A stretch of 64,000 bases of DNA from JACMRP01 sp047302465 (GTDB taxonomy: Bacteria; Bdellovibrionota; Bdellovibrionia; Bdellovibrionales; Bdellovibrionaceae). The stretch covers positions 3,100,001-3,164,000 of the forward strand of contig NZ_CP178621.1 of assembly GCF_047302465.1 (NCBI RefSeq), given 5' to 3'. Shown here piece by piece: positions 1 to 8,720 of the stretch. The stretch's first letter is position 1; the number at the start of each line of letters is the position of its first letter. The position numbers were made by a program, and so were the translations under genes. The notes below the pieces were generated by a model, which saw only the letters and a program-made list of their open reading frames with translations, made no database searches and was not told where the DNA came from.

Positions 1-224
1 CTGATGCCGTCGAGGCACTTATTAGAAGGCTTAAAAATACTCCGCTTACGTACTGCTGTGTTTTCATACCAAGCAGATCGGGAGTCTTTTTGGTGTTCTA
101 AAGGGGCGATTTCACAGTGAGATGCAAATGCGAGAACTTTTAACAACTGCGCTACTAACTCGTATTTACTTTGTGTTCGATGATAAGAAAAATTGTTTTC
201 TCAGAGGTGTTTCAGCAAAGAAAT
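1..224. other. Left edge, no confident gene
   Basis: No complete gene is visible. One plus-strand frame is open from base 3 to a TAA ending at base 113 and would encode about 36 residues, which could be the C-terminus of a gene lying mostly outside the window. Nothing in it is recognisable, so it is not called as coding. Confidence 0.3.
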
Positions 225-1088
225 TTACTTTTCTGAATGACTGCCCGACGATGATTTCTTCAATCCCAGAGCTGGAATCAAATTCATATTTAGCTGCATG
301 AGCTTTCGGTCCTCAAGAATATTTTTTTCGTACTTGGCATTCATTTGCTCTACGAACTGACTCAAGTCTTGCAAGAAAGATTGATATTCTTCCGCATTCA
401 AAGCCCACGTCAGACTCCGAAAATACCGAGTGTCCACAGGAAACTCTATCGAGCGCTTTGCAGCTTCAAGACTGGCGGCGTGATAGGCACGAATCCCGCT
501 ATTATCCGCTTGGTCAATAAATTGAATCCATTTCGAAGTAGCCCGCCACTGACCAAGGCTTTCTTCTTGAACTAAGCCATGAGACCTCAGAACCTTTAAC
601 TTGTCCTGAATTTCTTCAAGCGGGGCTCCCACCTGGTGACTCAGTTCTTCTTCCGAGCCACTAACATCTTCGAAAGTTAAAAGAAGTCTTAAGGCAATCA
701 CCGTGGGGTCTTTTAAAAGCACCAATGTCGGTGCAACGGATTTTTTCTCGATCTTTACAGAGATAAGATCCGCCATTTTCTTTGCATAGTGGGTCTTTTG
801 TGAAGAATTGGAACTTTGCGAATACAATACTAACAGCAAAAAATAGTCTTTGTCGGTATTAACCAGCTTCAAGTTACTGACAAAAAGCTGCACTAAAGCA
901 TCTGATATATTTCTTCGACCAATGATAGATAATCGCAAATGGGAACGACTAGAAACACCGAGTTCCGCGGCCCACGATTCGTAAGAAAATCCCGATTCCT
1001 TCGCCTTACGAAATGCATAGACGTCTTGCAAATACTGATGCACTTGTAGGTAGTTTTTAACCTCTGGCCAACGGGGTTTTTGTTCCAT
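225..1088 (-). CDS. TIGR02147-family protein (DUF4423-like), putative regulator
   Basis: A 287-residue soluble protein whose overall pattern fits the TIGR02147 family, which is abundant in Fibrobacter and Bdellovibrio. The N-terminus contains the family-like run LQDVYAFRKAKESGFSYESW (about 18-37), followed by a helix-turn-helix-like stretch around residues 38-60 (AAELGVSSRSHLRLSIIGRR). The middle (about 130-180) resembles a winged helix, with FEDVSGSEEELSHQVGAP and a following segment ending in LRSHGLV. The role of this family is not established; DNA binding is inferred. The ATG is preceded only by a weak Shine-Dalgarno. A perfect inverted repeat lies 43 bp upstream, and a secreted-protein gene is divergently transcribed beyond it, an arrangement that would suit a regulator and its target. 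Confidence 0.75.
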   Translation of the reverse strand: MEQKPRWPEVKNYLQVHQYLQDVYAFRKAKESGFSYESWAAELGVSSRSHLRLSIIGRRNISDALVQLFVSNLKLVNTDKDYFLLLVLYSQSSNSSQKTHYAKKMADLISVKIEKKSVAPTLVLLKDPTVIALRLLLTFEDVSGSEEELSHQVGAPLEEIQDKLKVLRSHGLVQEESLGQWRATSKWIQFIDQADNSGIRAYHAASLEAAKRSIEFPVDTRYFRSLTWALNAEEYQSFLQDLSQFVEQMNAKYEKNILEDRKLMQLNMNLIPALGLKKSSSGSHSEK

Positions 1089-1130
1089 AACTCATTGTTG
1101 GATTCTTTCACAATACGAACAAGGCCAGGT

Positions 1131-1151
1131 TTGTGTCGGATCTCGACACAA
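1131..1151. promoter_or_regulatory. Perfect inverted repeat, candidate operator
   Basis: TTGTGTCG (1131-1138) and CGACACAA (1144-1151) are perfect 8-bp arms around a 5-base centre. The site lies 43 bp upstream of the TIGR02147-family start and 205 bp upstream of the divergent secreted-protein gene. There is no U-run, so it is unlikely to be a terminator. Its symmetry suits a dimeric DNA-binding protein; autoregulation is inference. Confidence 0.5.
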
Positions 1152-1355
1152 AAACAAGTTCAAAACCAAAAAAAGTCTCTGCTGTGTTGTGGCTTTTCAT
1201 ACTAGCCTCACTAACTCTTTTATACTGTCCCGTTTGGGACGCTTTCTGTGGCATACCAATTGAAGAGCTGCTGACAAACAGGACCATCTACCGGTAAACG
1301 TGCGGATAAGTCCCCAACTAACACTGCTCTTAGCAGTACAGAAAAAGGAAAGCTT

Positions 1356-1850
1356 ATGAAAAACGCGTTTGTTAGAAACACGCTTGTCGCTTCTTTGTTA
1401 TTTGCGTCTTTATCTGCAGCAGCCGGTGGCAATGACGTCGGAAACGCTGCCAACAATCTTGAGAGCAGACTTAAATCGCTCAACGGTCGTACCGGTAAAA
1501 TTGTAGATACTTATGACCAAGACAACACCGGCAAGTGCAGCCTTGAAGTTGAAGACTATGATTATGGTGATGGCAGCCAAGGTATCAATGTCTACCTAAG
1601 AGATACCGGCATGTATTTCGAACCAAGCGCAGGCATTACTGATGATGCTGACTATCAAGATGCAAATACAGTTATCGTCAGCAAAAGCTCTGATCGCCCA
1701 GGTGGTGATGCTTGTGGAGACTTCGGCGGTGCCATGGGTTACAAAAAGATTCTGAGCCTCAAAGGAAAAAAGCTTACAATTCGTGAAACTTTCAGATGTG
1801 TTCTTGATGGTTTCGAGAAATACGACATCTTCACTACTTGTGAATTCTAA
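1356..1850 (+). CDS. Secreted protein of unknown function
   Basis: A 164-residue protein with an N-terminal signal peptide (MKNAFVRNTLVASLLFASLSAAAGG; hydrophobic core about 9-22, likely cleavage after SAAA). The mature part is acidic and rich in Asp, Gly and Tyr, with four Cys (at CSLEVEDYDYG, GGDACGDFGG, TFRCVLD and TTCEF) that could form two disulfides in the periplasm. No family was recognised. A purine-rich GAAAGGAAAGCTT precedes the ATG. It stands alone, divergent from the TIGR02147-family gene, and ends in a strong terminator 27 bp after the stop. Confidence 0.85.
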   Translation: MKNAFVRNTLVASLLFASLSAAAGGNDVGNAANNLESRLKSLNGRTGKIVDTYDQDNTGKCSLEVEDYDYGDGSQGINVYLRDTGMYFEPSAGITDDADYQDANTVIVSKSSDRPGGDACGDFGGAMGYKKILSLKGKKLTIRETFRCVLDGFEKYDIFTTCEF

Positions 1851-1876
1851 TTAGGATCAATACGAGAACTATTTTG

Positions 1877-1914
1877 AACCCCACATCATCATCGGTGTGG
1901 GGTTTTGTTTTTTC
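1877..1914 (+). terminator. Rho-independent terminator
   Basis: AACCCCACA (1877-1885) pairs perfectly with TGTGGGGTT (1896-1904), followed by a T-rich run (TTGTTTTTT). It ends the 1356-1850 transcription unit, just before the convergent RsmB-like gene. Confidence 0.9.
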
Positions 1915-1926
1915 TGAGGGTAAGAC

Positions 1927-3117
1927 CTATTTACGCTTTAAAAGAGCCGCATAGAATCCGTCATAGCCTTCTTTGTCCGGGCGTACGTGAATCTCTTTTA
2001 CCAAAGTCCACTTATCGCCTTGTTCTTTTAAAAAGCGTTCAACTTGTTGCTCGTTCTCAGAAGGGAAAACGCTGCACGTGGCATAAACCATCTGCCCGCC
2101 TTTTTTCGTCATCTGAGAATAGGTCGAGAGGATTTCGTATTGAAGTGCGCGCAGACGCTCGATTTCATCAATTGTGAGCTTCCACTTCGTGTCTGGATTT
2201 CTACGCAAAACGCCTGAACCCGAGCACGGAACGTCCAAAAGCAGACGATCTGCTTGCTCTGCCATACGCTTTACAACTTTATTAGAATCAATCAAACGCG
2301 TTTCGATGATATCAACGCCATTACGGCGCGCACGCAGTTTCAGCTCATGCAACTTCCACTCGTGAATGTCCATCGCAATGATGCGCCCTTTGTTCTTCAT
2401 CAAAGAAGACATATGCAAGGTTTTTCCGCCAGAGCCCGCACAGGCATCGACCACGCGATGGCCAGGCTCAATACCAAGAAGAGGCACAATCATTTGCGAG
2501 CCCGCATCCTGCATCTCAAACAGACCTTTACGGAAAGCCTCGGTCACAAAAACGTTTTTACGTTCTTTCAAGCGAAGAGCATGTGGCAATTCCGGTGATA
2601 CTTTCTCGGCCTCGATTTCATTTGGCTTCAATGCAAGGAGCACTTCTTCTGGGGTTGCCTTTAGTGCATTTACGCGAAGAAAAGCTTCTGACGGCTTATT
2701 CAAAGCCTTTATGATTGGCTCCCAGTCAGCACCCAATTGCTCGCGACCGTACTTATCAAGCCAATCTGGCAAAGATTGAATCACCAAGAAATTCTCGGCT
2801 GCTTGTTTTCCTTTGCGCTTCACATAGTCGTGGGTCAATCCTTCGAACTCTTCCCAGTTTGGTAAATCAAAACCTTGGCGTAACCAACAGCAACCCAAGA
2901 CTCTCCACAGATCATCACTGTTTGCCATAAAGTCCAACAGGCGATACCAACGGACGGTTTCATAGATGGTCTCAGCAAAAAACTTACGCTGCGGATTTCC
3001 CCACTGTCTCTGAGACTTCATGCATTTTTCAATCACTTTGTCGGCGAACTTATCTTGGAAAAAGATTTCTTCCAAAGCTTGGATCGCGAGTTCAGCAAGG
3101 GGTCTATTGATTTTCAT
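1927..3117 (-). CDS. RsmB/NOP2-family rRNA (cytosine-C5) methyltransferase
   Basis: A 396-residue SAM-dependent RNA m5C methyltransferase, probably acting on 16S rRNA. The SAM-binding motif is VVDACAGSGGKT (about 222-233). The two catalytic cysteines of the family are both present: LLLDVPCSGSGVLRR (C298, proton abstraction/release motif IV) and MVYATCSVFPSENE (C348, nucleophile, motif VI). The N-terminal region (1-140) is helical and could be an RNA-binding/NusB-like extension, shorter than in E. coli RsmB. The C-terminal end (YDGFYAALLKRK) is the usual family ending. It is followed on the same strand, 18 bp upstream, by the DUF6151-like gene, with which it may be co-transcribed. Confidence 0.9.
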   Translation of the reverse strand: MKINRPLAELAIQALEEIFFQDKFADKVIEKCMKSQRQWGNPQRKFFAETIYETVRWYRLLDFMANSDDLWRVLGCCWLRQGFDLPNWEEFEGLTHDYVKRKGKQAAENFLVIQSLPDWLDKYGREQLGADWEPIIKALNKPSEAFLRVNALKATPEEVLLALKPNEIEAEKVSPELPHALRLKERKNVFVTEAFRKGLFEMQDAGSQMIVPLLGIEPGHRVVDACAGSGGKTLHMSSLMKNKGRIIAMDIHEWKLHELKLRARRNGVDIIETRLIDSNKVVKRMAEQADRLLLDVPCSGSGVLRRNPDTKWKLTIDEIERLRALQYEILSTYSQMTKKGGQMVYATCSVFPSENEQQVERFLKEQGDKWTLVKEIHVRPDKEGYDGFYAALLKRK

Positions 3118-3135
3118 TTCATCACCTACAAAAAA

Positions 3136-3738
3136 TTAAAGTCCAACAAGAGCATCACGCTCTGTCTTGCTGAGAACTTTTGGTTCAGAGATTGGATTGC
3201 CATCGACTTTAAAAAACGGCGAAGGTTTGCCAGAACCACTGAGTTTCGCAAAACCAATAAATTTAATCACTCGCAACATAAATCCCAAAGAAACTTTCTG
3301 TTGCGCCTTCGGCGGTAAAGTTCCTTTGGCAAAACGAGCCTGCATACGCTCTCGTACCGGTCCAAATTCACTCTCAATTTGCTCGTTTGAATAATTTTTT
3401 TGAAAGGCTCTGACTGGAACCCCGATATACGGCATTGATTGTTCGGCCATCGTATTGCCAAGCGGGCTTTTACAGCACGAGGTGTACCAGCGGTACATCC
3501 CTTTACTATGAAGGCGAAGGCACTGAAGCTTCTCCTGGCCCTTATGGAAAGTGTAATGAGAAGGCATCACAGGAATGATATCCGTTCCGCCGTTGGCATC
3601 AAGCATATCAGCATGACCAATAGAGTGCGCATAGGCTTGGCAATCATCACAAAGACAAACGGCACGGTATCCTTTAAGATGTTTTGATTCGACGGTTCCT
3701 TGAACTGCCCCACAATCACATTCAACGGTCATTTTCAT
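3136..3738 (-). CDS. DUF6151 / GFA-like zinc-site protein
   Basis: A 200-residue soluble protein. The N-terminal half carries cysteine clusters arranged like those of glutathione-dependent formaldehyde-activating (GFA) fold proteins: CDCG (about 7-10), CLCDDCQ (about 29-35) and TSCCKSPLGN (about 87-96). These would bind one or two zinc ions. The overall pattern best fits the DUF6151 family, whose activity is unknown. It lies upstream of, and close to, the rRNA methyltransferase gene on the same strand, with no obvious functional link. Confidence 0.7.
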   Translation of the reverse strand: MKMTVECDCGAVQGTVESKHLKGYRAVCLCDDCQAYAHSIGHADMLDANGGTDIIPVMPSHYTFHKGQEKLQCLRLHSKGMYRWYTSCCKSPLGNTMAEQSMPYIGVPVRAFQKNYSNEQIESEFGPVRERMQARFAKGTLPPKAQQKVSLGFMLRVIKFIGFAKLSGSGKPSPFFKVDGNPISEPKVLSKTERDALVGL

Positions 3739-3750
3739 TGCAGTCCCCTA

Positions 3751-3780
3751 CAAAAAACAAAGGCCCCCATAAAGGAGCCT
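3751..3780 (-). terminator. Rho-independent terminator (ppdK)
   Basis: Read on the minus strand, AGGCTCC, loop TTTAT and GGGGCCT form a 7-bp stem with one G-U pair (3761-3780), followed by TTTGTTTTTTG. It sits 29 bp after the ppdK stop. Confidence 0.8.
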
Positions 3781-3808
3781 CTGTGTACATAAAACCTGTA
3801 CTTAAATT

Positions 3809-6520
3809 CTAATGAAGTTTCTTACCAAGTAAAGCCGCACGAGCAGCAGCTAGCCTTGCGATTGGTACGCGGAACGGAGAGCAAGAAACGTAATCAAGAC
3901 CTACAGAGTTAAAGAACTCGATAGAATCTGGATCACCACCGTGCTCACCGCAGACGCCGACTTTCAAGCCTGGTTTTGAACGACGGCCCATTTCAGTAGC
4001 CGTTCTTACCAAAGAGCCCACGCCGACCTTATCGATCGTCACAAACGGATCTCTTGCGAAGATGCCGCTGCTAACGTAGCTACCCAAGAATCTTCCCGCA
4101 TCGTCACGAGAAAGACCCAAAGCTGTTTGAGTCAAATCGTTCGTTCCGAAGCTGAAGAAGTCCGCATGATCTGCAATCGCATCAGCAGTCACTGCCGCAC
4201 GCGGAAGCTCGATCATAGTTCCTACCAAGTAGTCGAATTTCACGTTTTGTTCTTTTTGAACTTTTTCAACCTCAACGACTGTCAAACTACGAAGAAGCTC
4301 AAGCTCTTTATCGGTTGCAATCAACGGGATCATGATTTCAGGCACAAGTTTCTTACCGGTTTTCACGATCTCGCTTGCAGCTTCGGCAATCGCACGAACC
4401 TGCATTTGATAGATCTCTGGGTACGTGATCGCCAAACGGCAGCCACGGTGACCCAACATCGGGTTGAACTCATGCAAAGATTTTACTTTTGAACGAAGCT
4501 TGTCGACGTCGTACTTAATACGGCCGGCAAGTTCTTGAATTTCTTTTTCAGTATGAGGCACGAACTCATGCAAAGGTGGATCCAGCAAACGAATTGTCAC
4601 TGGCAAGCCATCCATGATTTTGAAAAGCTCTTGGAAGTCTGTTCTTTGCATTGGCAAAAGTTTCGCCAAAGCTTTTTCACGCTCTTGCTTGCTTTCAGCC
4701 AAGATCATTTCACGAACCGCATCGATACGATCCGCGCCAAAGAACATATGCTCTGTACGGCAAAGACCAATACCTTCCGCACCGAAGTTACGCGCTGTTT
4801 GCGCATCTTTTGGAGTATCTGCGTTTGTACGAACTTTCAATTTACGAACTTTGTCCGCGATTTTCATAATGCGTTCAAAGTCGGAATCTAGTTTTGGCTC
4901 GATAGTTTTCACTTCACCAAGGAAAACTTCACCAGTACCGCCATCCAAAGTGATCACGTCGCCCTTTTTGAGCACATAGCCTTTCACTTTCATGGTTTGT
5001 TGGTTGTAATCCACTTCGACTTCACCGCAACCAGCAACACAGCACTTACCCATACCACGAGCAACAACCGCCGCATGAGAAGTCATCCCACCACGAGTGG
5101 TGAAAATACCTTGAGCTGCGATCATACCCGCAATGTCTTCCGGAGAAGTTTCGATACGAACCAAGATTACTTTCTTGCCAAGATCTTTCCACTCAACCGC
5201 GTCTTCCGGAGTGAAAACGATTTGTCCATGCACGCCACCAGGGCTTGCAGGCAAACCTTTTGCCAAGACAGTTTTTTGGGCCTTAGGATCCAAAGTCGGA
5301 TGCAGCAACTGATCCAAAGAAGAAGGATCCAGTCTTAGGATTGCTTCGTCTTCTGTGATCAGTTTTTCATCGATCATGTCACAAGCAATTTTAAGCGCCG
5401 CTTTTGCCGTGCGCTTGCCATTACGAGTTTGCAACATCCAAAGTTTGTTTTTCTCGATCGTGAACTCGATGTCTTGCATGTCACGATAGTGACCTTCAAG
5501 TTTTTTATAGATCGTTACAAGCTGGCCGTAAGCTTCTGGCATTGCTTCTTCCAAAGAAGGCACGCCCGCTTTAGCCGCTGCAACTTTAGTGATTGGTTGC
5601 GGAGTACGAATACCCGCAACAACGTCTTCACCTTGAGCATTGATCAAGAACTCGCCATAGAAGGCTTTTTCGCCAGTACTTGGATCACGTGTGAAGGCAA
5701 CACCCGTTGCAGAATCATCACCCATGTTACCGAAAACCATCGACTGAATATTTACAGCCGTTCCCCATGCTGCAGGAATATTATGAAGCTCCCGGTAAGT
5801 GATCGCACGCGGAGTATTCCAAGAGTGGAATACGGCAGAGATCGCTCCCCAGAGTTGTTCGTAAGCATCGTTCGGGAATGTACGACCGGTCATTTGTTGA
5901 ACCAGGTCTTTGAATTTTTTTACAAGATGTTTCAAATCATCGACAGTAAGATCCGTGTCGAGTTTGTATTTCTTTTCGTCTTTCAAGTCTTCAAGAGTCA
6001 CTTCCAGAAGTGATGAATTCATCCCCATCACCACGTCTGAGTACATTTGAATGAAACGACGGTAAGAATCCCAAGCAAAGCGTGGGTTGTTAGAAGACTT
6101 CGCAAGTCCTTCTACTGTTTGATCGTTCAAACCAAGATTCAAGATTGTATCCATCATCCCTGGCATTGAAGCGCGAGCGCCTGAACGCACAGACACCAAA
6201 AGCGGATTGCTGATATCACCAAACTTTTTGCCGATTTTGCCTTCAACTTTTTTCATGGCTTCAAGAACTGAAGGGCGAACCCACTCAGGCAACTTGCCAC
6301 CGGCTTCGTAAAAGTGCGCGCAGATTTCTGTCGAGATCGTGAATCCTGGGGGAACCGGAATTCCCAAAGAAGTCATCTCGGCAAGATTGGCACCCTTACC
6401 ACCCAAAATGTTTTTCATCCCGGCGTTTCCTTCGGAATCACCAGCCGCAAAAAAGTAAACGAACTTTTGTGGGATTGTAGTCTTAGTCCCAGAATTTGAA
6501 GTCGTTGTTTGTGTGTGCAT
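3809..6520 (-). CDS. ppdK: Pyruvate, phosphate dikinase
   Basis: This enzyme interconverts pyruvate + ATP + Pi and phosphoenolpyruvate + AMP + PPi, in cytoplasmic central carbon metabolism. With the start chosen here it is 903 residues, near the family length (about 875-900). Visible landmarks are the N-terminal nucleotide-binding domain (LGGKGANLAEM and the DSATGVAFTRDPSTGE segment), the swivelling phosphohistidine domain with TTRGGMTSHAAVVARGMG (His about 482), and the C-terminal PEP/pyruvate barrel ending with GVCGEHGGDP (acid/base Cys about 857). The frame is open for 8 codons further upstream, but AAGGAG lies 6 bases before the ATG at 6520 and none precedes the earlier codon, so 6520 is preferred. 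Monocistronic, with its own terminator. Confidence 0.96.
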   Translation of the reverse strand: MHTQTTTSNSGTKTTIPQKFVYFFAAGDSEGNAGMKNILGGKGANLAEMTSLGIPVPPGFTISTEICAHFYEAGGKLPEWVRPSVLEAMKKVEGKIGKKFGDISNPLLVSVRSGARASMPGMMDTILNLGLNDQTVEGLAKSSNNPRFAWDSYRRFIQMYSDVVMGMNSSLLEVTLEDLKDEKKYKLDTDLTVDDLKHLVKKFKDLVQQMTGRTFPNDAYEQLWGAISAVFHSWNTPRAITYRELHNIPAAWGTAVNIQSMVFGNMGDDSATGVAFTRDPSTGEKAFYGEFLINAQGEDVVAGIRTPQPITKVAAAKAGVPSLEEAMPEAYGQLVTIYKKLEGHYRDMQDIEFTIEKNKLWMLQTRNGKRTAKAALKIACDMIDEKLITEDEAILRLDPSSLDQLLHPTLDPKAQKTVLAKGLPASPGGVHGQIVFTPEDAVEWKDLGKKVILVRIETSPEDIAGMIAAQGIFTTRGGMTSHAAVVARGMGKCCVAGCGEVEVDYNQQTMKVKGYVLKKGDVITLDGGTGEVFLGEVKTIEPKLDSDFERIMKIADKVRKLKVRTNADTPKDAQTARNFGAEGIGLCRTEHMFFGADRIDAVREMILAESKQEREKALAKLLPMQRTDFQELFKIMDGLPVTIRLLDPPLHEFVPHTEKEIQELAGRIKYDVDKLRSKVKSLHEFNPMLGHRGCRLAITYPEIYQMQVRAIAEAASEIVKTGKKLVPEIMIPLIATDKELELLRSLTVVEVEKVQKEQNVKFDYLVGTMIELPRAAVTADAIADHADFFSFGTNDLTQTALGLSRDDAGRFLGSYVSSGIFARDPFVTIDKVGVGSLVRTATEMGRRSKPGLKVGVCGEHGGDPDSIEFFNSVGLDYVSCSPFRVPIARLAAARAALLGKKLH

Positions 6521-6833
6521 GCATGTCTCCTTATGCACCCCCATAAAACAATGGGAGGCGCTATTCTAGCAAGGAAAAAGACTGTTTTTCGCCAACGCTT
6601 ACAAGGATTTGAGAGGCTTTTTTGCCTAGAGTTTTTGCTAAACCGCTCGAAAGTTCGGCCTCGGCTGTTTATGCATGGTGACAACCTGTTCCCAGCGATC
6701 CCATTTAAGCAAGTTTAGGCCAGATTTCTACACCACGACAGAAATGACTGAACTTCCGGATTCAAGGCTCCGAAACAAGGAAAGACGAATAAAATCTAAC
6801 ACTTTGTAATGTGTGAAAGCTGAGTAGAAAAAT
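6521..6833. other. Intergenic region between ppdK and a chemoreceptor gene
   Basis: About 310 bp between divergent genes. It must hold promoters for both, but no box stands out clearly on either strand. No RNA gene, repeat or coding frame was supported here. Confidence 0.4.
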
Positions 6834-8294
6834 ATGTCCTTAGGTAAAAAATTATTTTTTACAATGGCCTTGGTCTTTTGCTTAATCACGTCTTCTTTTG
6901 GCATCTCGATTTTTAAGCAGCTTCAGTCCACAAAACTATCTTCCGAAGTCGCAGATCGTTGGCTGCCAGCGGTTTCCAAAGTGTCTGAGTTGAATGTAAA
7001 TGTATCCAACTATCGCCGCATGGAAGTGCTTTTAGCCTTTTCTGAAGACAAAGGCGATCAAGCCGCCTACCGCGATGAGCTCGACAGCGCCCTCGGCAAC
7101 CTCACTATTTACCGCAAAGTTTTCGAGCCTTTCCTTGCAACCGATGAACAACAAAAGCTCTATGAAGAATTCAGCACCAAGTGGGATCAGTATATTGAAA
7201 CCCATGACAAGATCGATGCTTTCGTCACCAAAGGCGAACTGCACGAGGCGCAACGTCTGTTGTTGAGTGATTCCCAAAACCAATTCCAAACAGCCTATGA
7301 ACTTTTGCAAAAATTAGGGAACGCGTGTTTCGAGTCTGGTGTTAGCGCCAGCCAAAAAGCCCAAGCGAACTTTGAAAATTCTAAATACATTATCCTCGGA
7401 GCCATGATCCTGAGCCTGCTTGTGGGCGGCTTCTTAATGTTCAAAATCACGCGCAGAATGATTCGCTCGCTAAACACAATCTCGGTCGATATCTTTGGCA
7501 GTACCGAGCAAGTCAATGGCAGCTCTGAAACCCTATCCACTGCCAGCAATAAATTTGCAAACAACATCAACTCGGCCGCAGCTTCGATCGAAGAGACCAT
7601 GGCATCAATGGAAGAACTCTCCAGCATTGCTAAAACCAATGCCAATCACGCGCAAGAAGCCGCCAAGATGGCTTCTGAGTGCGAAGTCTCTGTAGAAAGT
7701 GGCCAAGTTAAAATCCAAGCATTGATTGGCGCGATGAACGAAAACTATCGAAACTCGGCCAAGATGCAAGAGATGCTAAATCTGATCGACGACATCGCCT
7801 TTCAAACCAACTTACTAGCACTTAATGCCGCGGTAGAGGCTGCTCGTGCTGGTGAGCATGGTCGTGGCTTTGCCGTTGTTGCAGACGCTGTTCGCTCGCT
7901 CGCACAAAAAAGTGCGGTCGCAGCCAAAGATATCACCGATGTTCTAAATCAAACTCTGAAGAGCATGAAAAACGGCGTGGATCTTGCCGCCGAGGGCGAA
8001 GTCGCTTTCTCTGCTATCGTAAAGTACGTTCATCAAATCCGTCAGATCAACGAGAGCATTGCTCAAGGAAGCCAAGAGCAAAATCATGGCGTTTCACAAA
8101 TCACACAAGCGATGAGCACCATTGATACCAGCTCGCAAGAGAACGCCAAGACCTCTCAGGACTTGGAATCCACCGCAGTTCTGGTGAAGACCGAAGCAGA
8201 CCGCTTAGGCGGGATTGTTTTGGAGCTCGAGAAGCTTATTCACGGAAATGCGAAGAAAAAAGAAGTCTCCGTCATACAAAAAGAAAGTGCTTAG
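6834..8294 (+). CDS. Methyl-accepting chemotaxis protein
   Basis: A 486-residue inner-membrane chemoreceptor. TM1 spans about 7-27. A periplasmic helical domain of about 155 residues follows, consistent with a four-helix-bundle (4HB_MCP) sensor. TM2 spans about 184-206. No convincing full HAMP domain is seen; the stretch after TM2 runs quickly into the signalling coiled coil. The highly conserved hairpin tip is intact (IAFQTNLLALNAAVEAARAG followed by EHGRGFAVVADAVR), so the protein should couple to CheW/CheA. There is no C-terminal CheR-tethering pentapeptide. The ligand cannot be predicted. It stands alone upstream of a small secreted-protein gene. Confidence 0.93.
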   Translation: MSLGKKLFFTMALVFCLITSSFGISIFKQLQSTKLSSEVADRWLPAVSKVSELNVNVSNYRRMEVLLAFSEDKGDQAAYRDELDSALGNLTIYRKVFEPFLATDEQQKLYEEFSTKWDQYIETHDKIDAFVTKGELHEAQRLLLSDSQNQFQTAYELLQKLGNACFESGVSASQKAQANFENSKYIILGAMILSLLVGGFLMFKITRRMIRSLNTISVDIFGSTEQVNGSSETLSTASNKFANNINSAAASIEETMASMEELSSIAKTNANHAQEAAKMASECEVSVESGQVKIQALIGAMNENYRNSAKMQEMLNLIDDIAFQTNLLALNAAVEAARAGEHGRGFAVVADAVRSLAQKSAVAAKDITDVLNQTLKSMKNGVDLAAEGEVAFSAIVKYVHQIRQINESIAQGSQEQNHGVSQITQAMSTIDTSSQENAKTSQDLESTAVLVKTEADRLGGIVLELEKLIHGNAKKKEVSVIQKESA

Positions 8295-8328
8295 TTTAAT
8301 CTAAAAAAACACAATACAAGGGGTATTC

Positions 8329-8631
8329 ATGAAAACCACAATGATGATTGCTGCAATGATGCTATTTGCTCAAGCCAGTTTTGCTGAGTGCGAATTGATC
8401 ACCACCCGTAAAGCTTGCCCAGGTAAAGAGACCGAAGCTCTAAAACCTTACGATGGTAAAAACCCAACAACTGAGAAAGTAACTGCGGATTCTGAAGACG
8501 CCTGCTTAAAGAAAGCAGAGAAAGCTTCTAAAATCATTCGTAAAGGCACTCTGACTGAGAAATCAGTCACTGCAAAATTCGGTGGTAAGGACCTAGGGAA
8601 GACCTTCTCCGACAAAGTGGATTGCAAATAA
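8329..8631 (+). CDS. Small secreted protein of unknown function
   Basis: A 100-residue protein with a clear signal peptide (MKTTMMIAAMMLFAQASFA, cleavage expected after ASFA). The mature part of about 81 residues is Lys- and Thr-rich with four Cys (ECELITTRKAC, EDACLK, VDCK), suggesting two periplasmic disulfides. AAGGGG lies about 7 bases before the ATG. It is 34 bp after the chemoreceptor gene and may be read from the same transcript. No family was recognised. Confidence 0.8.
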   Translation: MKTTMMIAAMMLFAQASFAECELITTRKACPGKETEALKPYDGKNPTTEKVTADSEDACLKKAEKASKIIRKGTLTEKSVTAKFGGKDLGKTFSDKVDCK

Positions 8632-8666
8632 GGCTCCTGAAATAATTTTGTTTTGCGGACAAAATA

Positions 8667-8700
8667 AAAAGAGCTCCCCCATCAGGAGCTCTTTTATTTT
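8667..8700. terminator. Bidirectional Rho-independent terminator
   Basis: AAAAGAGCTCC (8667-8677) pairs with GGAGCTCTTTT (8685-8695), an 11-bp stem with T-rich flanks on both strands. It separates the convergent small secreted-protein gene and glycyl-tRNA synthetase gene and can serve both. Confidence 0.92.
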
Positions 8701-8720
8701 TCAGTATTTACTTGTGAGAA

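Noticed and set aside
5429..6013. Long plus-strand frame opposite ppdK
   Set aside because: Shadow of the dikinase gene; no domain, start site or neighbour support.
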